Assembly (NCBI GenBank): GCA_026874595.1
Contig: CM049318.1
Span: 59,242,250-59,306,249, forward strand
Source of the DNA: Sipunculus nudus
Lineage: Eukaryota > Annelida > Sipuncula > Golfingiida > Sipunculidae
Reading direction: 5' to 3'
DNA length: 64,000 nucleotides
Each line of letters begins with the position of its first letter. The stretch's first letter is position 1. Below are positions 61,201 to 64,000 of this stretch, piece by piece. The notes under the pieces were generated by a model. It was not told where the DNA came from. It searched no databases and saw only the letters and a list, made by a program, of their open reading frames with translations. Position numbers and translations under genes: made by a program.

Positions 61201-63843
61201 ACCTGAAATTCTATCAGTTTTATACTTTTATAAAACATTTATTTGCAAAAATATTTTTATTATCTGAAAATGCAATTAGGATACAGGTCTGAGAAAATAA
61301 AAAAGGTGTAGACTCATAAGTAATCCCAGTTTTGTATGGTTCCATTTTAGTTTAATGAAATACAATTATTATTCCTCACTTTTGAATCTGTTTATTACAG
61401 GAGATTGCTGCCTATCTTCCCCGCGGTGATCCTAAGTTGTCACCAGGCATTTATGAAATGGTGCTCAACGAATACCTGCAGACAGATTTTGAGGTAGGCA
61501 TAAATATGGATGGTCTTAAAAATATTTACAGTCCAATATTTTATTTAATTGTCATTGATATGTACTTTACCTCACTTTGTGCCTAAATGCGATAACTTGA
61601 AATGTCCTTCTTTCAGTTCCTAAATTTGAAATGAATAAAAAACGTTGCTCTAGTGTAGCAATGTGGTTGCCTCTACATTTCATTTTAGTCCACCCAAGTA
61701 ACAAAAATAAACCTTATAATTAGGTATTTTGTGATGTCAGAATGTCAGAACATACCTGGCAAGTGTCCTAATGGCAATATACAGCAAAACCTGCCAATGC
61801 CAGCGGTGTGTGTGTGGAATGGGTTTACAAAACAAATCTAATGTGACCACTGCAGGAGGAGCATTTTAAATTGCATTACTCATTGACCTGTCATTGATTA
61901 TAATTGCCAGTAGAGGGCAGCTGTGGGTAAACTAGTGTAATACTTGTATTTAACAGCAGGAGGCAGCACTGACTGGAATAAGTTTCCATTTCATTGATCA
62001 TCAAATATATAACATGTACTGCAATTGTTGTCATATGAAAATTTTAATTTACCAAAGTTCAATAGCTATTGAAAAAGGTGCTTTTGAAACGAGCAAAATA
62101 AATACCCTGTTTTTGGCTTAAAAAAACGGCTGACCAATGTAGGAGAGTTATAATGAGGCTGTCATATTATAAACTTTAAGGTTTATGTTTTTTTTATCTT
62201 AGGGTTTCCTGAAACTTCTCAAGGACTTGCCAAGTCACCTGTACAGCATACAGACTCTGGTTAATGCTGTTCTTGACAAACTGGACAGGAATCAGCACAA
62301 CTCCACCTTGCTGTGCTGTCTTGGGGAACTGTTAGTACAACATTTTGGTTTTCTATATCTTTCATCAACCAGTATCAGCAATATTGACAGAATCTTTGTC
62401 ATTTAAACTGCAACTGCAGCTATCAAAGACTGGTTACCCTCTCATTGTGCTTTATCATGGACCAGAGTTTACCAATGAGATATTTTCTTCACCTTTATCA
62501 TGTTCTTGCAACTCACAAAGGATTCCAGTATGGGTGCTCAAGTTGATCTAATGAGGTTCAGCAATTCATTCTTTTGCATGTTAATAACTATAATTAACTG
62601 AGAACCGAGACTAAGTATAAGTTGCTTACAGTGACTTAGGGTTATTTTTAATATCAGAAATAAATGATTTAGCACAGTATTATTTTTAATTAATAATTGT
62701 GAAATTGAAATGAGTGAATATGCACACAGCAATATTACATCCAGCTAATTGAGTTAACTCCATAATCTTTATCATATGTATCAATTTGTATTTCTTATTA
62801 TTATTCCTTGGACTTGAATAATGAATATTTAAACTCCCTGTTTCATTTCCAGATATACATATGATAAAAGATATGACAAAGCACTGGATATATACTTGAG
62901 GTAAGTTTGTTTTCAGTAATTTTTGCTCACTTTTGTGATACAAGGTTTGTTAATACAAGGTTAGAATGTTGATAGGGGATGATGGTTAGATGGCTATTCT
63001 CTTCAGTTTACAGGAAAAAAATCATTGGATGCCAAGGTTTATTAGACCAACAGTAGAGACAAAAATGGGCTTTGAATGAGCTGATCTATTACATACCCCG
63101 TACTAGTATTGCATACTTTTTATTAATGTAACCAACATTAGAGCCCCACCGTATAAATCGACAGGTTACAATAATATCAACTTGAGTCAAGTTTGATACA
63201 CAGTTTCTCGACCAATCTTGACAATACTTATTTTCAGTTAACTAATGTGGTTTTCTGAGAATCCATTGAAAGATTTTGAATTTGAAATAAACATGGTTGA
63301 GTATACTAAGATAGTTGCATTAGTGAATGTCATGAAACCGCCAAGTTTAAAAGTTACAGGGTAAAGGTAAAAGTTCAATAACTGATCTTACTTTATAGCC
63401 CTGTCTTGTTACAATTTCCAGGTTGAAACACCCAGTAGTTTTCCAGTTGATCCACAAACACAGTCTGTTTGACGCCATCAGTGACCGAATTGTTTTGTTG
63501 ATGGAGTTTGACATAGATATGGCAGTGAAGCTGCTCCTAGACAACCTCCACAAAGTACCAGTGGGTGACCAATATGAAACATTTACTTAGATACATTGTT
63601 TACAGTATTGTTTTGTGCTTAATTAATTTGGTAATTCTAACAAACTGTTGAAAATATTCTGTACAAGAATGCTTGTGGTGATCTCTTAAATTATTAATAT
63701 TTATTGTGAAAAATAAATTCAAACCCTGTGTAATATTTAGAGCTGTTATGAGCATGTTTATAAATTTACTTTTCTAGATTGATAAAGTTGTAAACCAGCT
63801 TGGAAATGGGTTCAACAGTGAGAGGAATAAATATCTTCATGTG
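43178..63843 (+). CDS. VPS41: VPS41, HOPS complex subunit (exons 1-20 of a gene that runs past the window)
   Basis: Vps41 is a subunit of the HOPS tethering complex, which bridges Rab7-positive late endosomes, autophagosomes and lysosomes before SNARE fusion; it also acts in AP-3/regulated secretory traffic. Twenty exons joined at GT-AG introns give about 617 codons without a stop: acidic N-terminus (residues 1-34), WD40-type propeller (about 35-390), then alpha-solenoid leading into the clathrin heavy-chain repeat. Diagnostic blocks are EPKLKYER, LCWKDDNTLLIGW, DLPNRYVEI, FYIVSPKDIVVA, LPRGDPKLSPGIYEM and FQLIHKHSLFDAI, each close to the vertebrate protein as I remember it. Human VPS41 is 854 aa, so about 70% is present; the rest of the repeat and the RING-like C-terminus are outside. 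The start is the first ATG in phase with exon 2 and has purines around it (AACATGG). Introns run from about 90 bp to 5.2 kb (intron 9). Confidence 0.97.
43658..43687. repeat. G tract (22 + 7) in VPS41 intron 1
   Basis: Twenty-two G, one A, seven G. Likely to be length-variable and prone to sequencing error. Confidence 0.9.
44133..44589. mobile_element. hAT-type MITE in VPS41 intron 1
   Basis: Flanked by the perfect 8-bp duplication AGCTATTG (44125-44132 and 44590-44597), the hAT signature. Ends are GGGTCCGCCTAAACA and, inverted, GCGGTCCCCCTAAACA, followed by AAAACACCGGTGTTTTG-type palindromes. 457 bp, no transposase. A paralogous sequence near 40010 appears to be the empty site, with GCTATTTTGACCTAACAG uninterrupted. 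Confidence 0.72.
44356..44369 (+). promoter_or_regulatory. CTCF-like motif inside the hAT MITE
   Basis: CCACTAGGGGGCAG fits the 14-base core CTCF consensus CCASYAGRKGGCRS at every position. Occupancy is unknown; a match of this length is expected by chance only rarely in a 64-kb AT-rich window. Confidence 0.4.
44597..44945 (+). repeat. Interspersed repeat, copy 2 (VPS41 intron 1)
   Basis: Paralogue of 40018-40860 without the nested MITE but with the hAT MITE directly at its left edge. The two copies therefore date both insertions as later than the split of the copies. Confidence 0.6.
45015..45190 (+). repeat. Interspersed repeat related to 6930-7100
   Basis: Counterpart of the left-arm copy; lies in VPS41 intron 1 about 500 bases before exon 2. 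Confidence 0.45.
45711..45770 (+). CDS. VPS41: VPS41 exon 2 (residues 15-34)
   Basis: Acceptor GTTATAG, 20 codons in phase 0, donor GAG|GTAAGT. The peptide is strongly acidic (QEEAEEEDAGSSSEESE), like the acidic stretch at the N-terminus of animal Vps41. Confidence 0.93.
45960..46165 (-). mobile_element. tRNA-derived SINE in VPS41 intron 2 (minus strand)
   Basis: On the minus strand: A-box-like TGGTATAATAGTTACGG (46153-46137) and B-box-like GGGTTTGAGTCC (46110-46099) about 30 bases apart, then a body of about 140 bases. A different family from the SINE at 3828-4112. It lies antisense, about 255 bases before exon 3. Confidence 0.6.
46421..46516 (+). CDS. VPS41: VPS41 exon 3 (residues 35-66)
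   Basis: Acceptor CATACAG, 32 codons in phase 0, donor AAG|GTAAAT. It contains EPKLKYERIG and KDAASCLAVH, the conserved entry into the beta-propeller. A longer open frame around it (46205-46711) is only this exon plus readable intron. Confidence 0.96.
47316..47399 (+). CDS. VPS41: VPS41 exon 4 (residues 67-94)
   Basis: Acceptor ATTACAG, 28 codons in phase 0, donor GCA|GTAAGT. FLALGTHWGIIHILD is a propeller blade matching FLALGTHYGKVYLLD of the human protein. Confidence 0.96.
47968..48646 (+). repeat. Palindrome-ended interspersed repeat in VPS41 intron 4
   Basis: It starts with TTTTAGCTCAGCTGACT (hairpin family terminus), continues with GTCTGTCCGTCCG-type sequence and AGGGCACAAATTGTAACC, and ends in CAGCTGAGCGTTATG followed by the perfect dyad TGACCCATGGGTCA (48625-48638). 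Both ends recur elsewhere in the window, which defines the element. Confidence 0.6.
48772..48846 (+). CDS. VPS41: VPS41 exon 5 (residues 95-119)
   Basis: Acceptor TTTTCAG after a (TA)n/T tract, 25 codons in phase 0, donor AGG|GTAAGT. VNQISIDDKGDYIASCSDDGR is a WD-type blade. The intron before it (47400-48771) carries a palindrome-ended repeat. Confidence 0.95.
49678..49812 (+). CDS. VPS41: VPS41 exon 6 (residues 120-164)
   Basis: Acceptor ATTGCAG, 45 codons in phase 0, donor AAG|GTGAGA. It encodes the blade with VKGVAMDPNF and GKHFVTGDDK, the latter matching the human KQFVTGGKK. Confidence 0.95.
50140..50259 (+). CDS. VPS41: VPS41 exon 7 (residues 165-204)
   Basis: Acceptor CTTTTAG, 40 codons in phase 0, donor CAG|GTCAGT. 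LHQGEGPIRNIKWR and IAWANDQ match the human LHEGEGNIRSVKWR and IAWANNM. Confidence 0.96.
50733..50797 (+). CDS. VPS41: VPS41 exon 8 (residues 205-226)
   Basis: Acceptor GTTTCAG, 65 bases, donor CA|GTAAGT splitting a Gln codon with exon 9. It encodes GVKVYDMSSKRRITF, matching GVKIFDIISKQRITN. Confidence 0.95.
51608..51689 (+). CDS. VPS41: VPS41 exon 9 (residues 226-253)
   Basis: Acceptor CTTACAG, 82 bases, donor AAA|GTAAGA. It carries the most conserved propeller block, LCWKDDNTLLIGW. The following intron (51690-56871, 5.2 kb) is the largest seen in the gene and is filled by repeats and a transposase relic. Confidence 0.96.
51846..54410 (+). repeat. Larger palindrome-ended element in VPS41 intron 9
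   Basis: Left terminus is the hairpin 51852-51880 (AGCTCAGCTGACT-ATA-AGTCATCTGAGCT, one mismatch) followed by a TCCG/TCTG microsatellite. Inside are two tandem units of about 620 bp, with CATGGCACGTTTT near 52428 and again near 53058. The right terminus is CAGCTGAGCGTCG with TGACCCATAGGTCC (54390-54403). It has no coding capacity; the right boundary assignment is an inference. Confidence 0.5.
55270..56370. other. GC-richer insertion island in VPS41 intron 9
   Basis: CpG-containing sequence bounded by very AT-rich intron. It includes the transposase-like fragment and a segment at 56080-56370 with CCAATAAGC and CACGCGGGG. The abrupt change in composition suggests an inserted element or an internal promoter. 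I found no convincing inverted ends. Confidence 0.4.
55522..55857 (-). pseudogene. Broken Mutator-like transposase fragment in VPS41 intron 9
   Basis: A 111-codon frame on the minus strand contains FCEVNRAGVLAMRAIGIGR (about 55665-55609) followed by an Ala-rich helix and RFSTYM. From memory this resembles the N-terminal block of Mutator-like (MULE) transposases found in many invertebrates (E-[IV]-N-R-x-x-V-[LY]-x-x-R-x-[IV]-G-x-G). Just upstream in the same frame, a likely start MGRRK is cut off by a TAG near 55871. Similarity stops soon after RFSTYM, close to a GT that could be a splice donor. The fragment sits in an island richer in GC (about 55270-56370) than the surrounding intron and reads against VPS41. 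It could not encode a full transposase. Confidence 0.45.
56872..56938 (+). CDS. VPS41: VPS41 exon 10 (residues 254-276)
   Basis: Acceptor CTCCAG, 67 bases, donor ATTA|GTAAGT splitting an Ile codon with exon 11. Encodes DLPNRYVEI, matching DLPSRYVEI. Confidence 0.95.
57295..57395 (+). CDS. VPS41: VPS41 exon 11 (residues 276-309)
   Basis: Acceptor TTTCAG, 101 bases, donor CAG|GTAAGA. Encodes FHVCGITACGPKNLVVLTY, matching FYISGLAPLCDQLVVLSY of the human propeller. Confidence 0.93.
59014..59165 (+). repeat. 65-bp tandem repeat duplicating the exon 12 acceptor
   Basis: GTGGCTCAGAGACTGTGCC near 59018, GTGACTCTGAGACTGTGCC near 59083 and GTGGCTCAGAGACCATGTC near 59148 are exactly 65 bases apart. 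The second and third units each have a T-rich tract and TTTCAG before GATGRTAAGGTGGTG. Confidence 0.7.
59136..59268 (+). CDS. VPS41: VPS41 exon 12 (residues 310-354)
   Basis: Acceptor TTTTCAG, 133 bases, donor TTAG|GTAAGT splitting a codon with exon 13. Encodes RPCLRVLEP, DALSIRGFPEYRSNDYHL (human: DALTVRGFQENECRDYHL). Its acceptor and first bases are the last unit of a 65-bp tandem repeat; a second acceptor-like site with nearly the same exon start is 65 bases upstream at 59071. Confidence 0.95.
59301..59382. repeat. AAT/AAC microsatellite in VPS41 intron 12
   Basis: ATAATAATAACAATAATAAT-type repetition with AAAT units in the middle, starting about 35 bases after the exon 12 donor. Confidence 0.85.
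59582..59697 (+). CDS. VPS41: VPS41 exon 13 (residues 354-392)
   Basis: Acceptor TTTACAG, 116 bases, donor GAG|GTAATG in phase 0. FYIVSPKDIVVARQRDMDDH closes the propeller and WLLEREMFE opens the alpha-solenoid; both match the human protein. Confidence 0.97.
59956..60012 (+). CDS. VPS41: VPS41 exon 14 (residues 393-411)
   Basis: Acceptor TTGCAG, 19 codons in phase 0, donor CAG|GTGAGT. Encodes EAMTKATLHSQELKRH, matching EALMAAEISQKNIKRH. Confidence 0.94.
60200..60540. repeat. 32-bp minisatellite in VPS41 intron 14, abutting the exon 15 acceptor
   Basis: About ten units near GTAACAGGATTGTTCTGTG...TTGATGCT, with spacing 32 (AACAGGA at 60239, 60271, 60303, 60335). The last unit degenerates into TCAGGATTGTTTTCTGCTC and then the CAG acceptor at 60549-60551, so the pyrimidine tract of exon 15 looks like a modified repeat unit. 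Confidence 0.75.
60552..60695 (+). CDS. VPS41: VPS41 exon 15 (residues 412-459)
   Basis: Acceptor CTCTTCAG, 48 codons in phase 0, donor CGG|GTTAGT. Encodes alpha-solenoid helices with VLGKNKELWEEQVYQFAEI (human: ILGKNAALWEYEVYKFKEI). A 32-bp minisatellite runs right up to its acceptor. Confidence 0.96.
61401..61493 (+). CDS. VPS41: VPS41 exon 16 (residues 460-490)
   Basis: Acceptor ATTACAG, 31 codons in phase 0, donor GAG|GTAGGC. AAYLPRGDPKLSPGIYEMVL is nearly the family consensus. Confidence 0.96.
61907..61921 (+). promoter_or_regulatory. CTCF-like motif in VPS41 intron 16
   Basis: CCAGTAGAGGGCAGC matches the CTCF core consensus fully. A weaker copy in the same orientation (ACAGCAGGAGGCAGC, two mismatches) lies about 45 bases downstream, near 61952-61970. 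Confidence 0.38.
62203..62330 (+). CDS. VPS41: VPS41 exon 17 (residues 491-533)
   Basis: Acceptor ATCTTAG, 128 bases, donor CT|GTTAGT splitting a Leu codon. GFLKLLKDLPSHLYSIQTLV matches GFATLIREWPGDLYNNSVIV. Confidence 0.95.
62853..62900 (+). CDS. VPS41: VPS41 exon 18 (residues 533-549)
   Basis: Short exon of 48 bases between acceptor TTTCCAG and donor AG|GTAAGT; both edge codons are split. Encodes YTYDKRYDKALDIYL, the start of the clathrin heavy-chain repeat (human: YTYDKNYGNALEIYL). Confidence 0.95.
63422..63560 (+). CDS. VPS41: VPS41 exon 19 (residues 549-595)
   Basis: Acceptor TTTCCAG, 139 bases, donor CCA|GTGGGT. Encodes VFQLIHKHSLFDAISDRIVL and VKLLLDN, the core of the clathrin-type repeat. 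Confidence 0.96.
63778..63843 (+). CDS. VPS41: VPS41 exon 20 (residues 596-617), last in window
   Basis: Acceptor TTTCTAG, 22 codons in phase 0, donor GTG|GTAAGT. Encodes IDKVVNQL and KYLHV, matching IKKVVEEL and VYLHK. The gene continues past 64000. Confidence 0.93.
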
Positions 63844-64000
63844 GTAAGTACACTCTTCTGTTGCTGTTTCCTGAATAATGTTACCTCTGAAAAACTGTGT
63901 CAACTCGGCTGGGTTTATTAAATGTCAGAGCCTATACCAACATGTTATAAAACATAAACATTTACTGCTTCTTGTGCTGGCTATAAAATACACCATAAAA

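Overview
The window is eukaryotic nuclear DNA. It is AT-rich, intron-rich and full of repeats, with only one long gene that can be recognised securely. Three things suggest a marine mollusc, probably a bivalve: intron sizes of about 0.1-5 kb, many non-autonomous DNA elements that carry internal satellites (the arrangement known from bivalve 'pearl'/HINE elements), and tRNA-derived SINEs. The species cannot be named from the sequence alone.

Right third (43178-63843, + strand): the first 20 coding exons, about 617 codons, of VPS41, the HOPS-complex subunit for late endosome/lysosome fusion. The exons join in phase without a stop and follow the order of the family: acidic N-terminus, WD40-type beta-propeller, then the start of the alpha-solenoid/clathrin-repeat region. 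The C-terminal part with the RING-like zinc domain lies beyond the window. The introns hold a hAT-type MITE with a CTCF-like motif, a tRNA-derived SINE, palindrome-ended repeats, a broken Mutator-like transposase fragment, a 32-bp minisatellite that runs into a splice acceptor, and a 65-bp tandem repeat that has duplicated the acceptor of exon 12.

Left two thirds (1-43177): mostly intergenic or very long intron sequence. The only coding signal there that I can support is a candidate first coding exon on the minus strand (19341-19504) with acceptor, start codon and donor, belonging to an unrecognised gene that would continue leftward. The rest is dominated by mobile elements. Three copies of one Helentron-like element (1-618 partial, 14325-17193, 28969-31847) each have a terminal palindrome and inverted repeats that sit asymmetrically; the two complete copies carry a satellite of about 145-bp monomers (about 15 each) full of TGACCT nuclear-receptor half-sites. 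A second family with the same end architecture but unrelated sequence is at 17280-18464. Others are a MITE (4932-5580), a SINE (3828-4112), a palindrome-ended family (termini near 10141, 25951, 34231, 36695, 47973 and 51852), minisatellites (22541-23060, 27335-27842) and homopolymer or dinucleotide tracts. Several islands that are less AT-rich and free of obvious repeats (12190-12400, 19740-20300, 20820-21010, 34380-34740, 38590-38960) may be regulatory.

The most interesting signals are the two Helentron-like families sharing terminal architecture, the array of DR0/DR1/DR2 nuclear-receptor motifs they spread, and repeat-driven changes at splice sites inside VPS41. I found no CRISPR array, prokaryotic gene, rRNA or complete tRNA gene.
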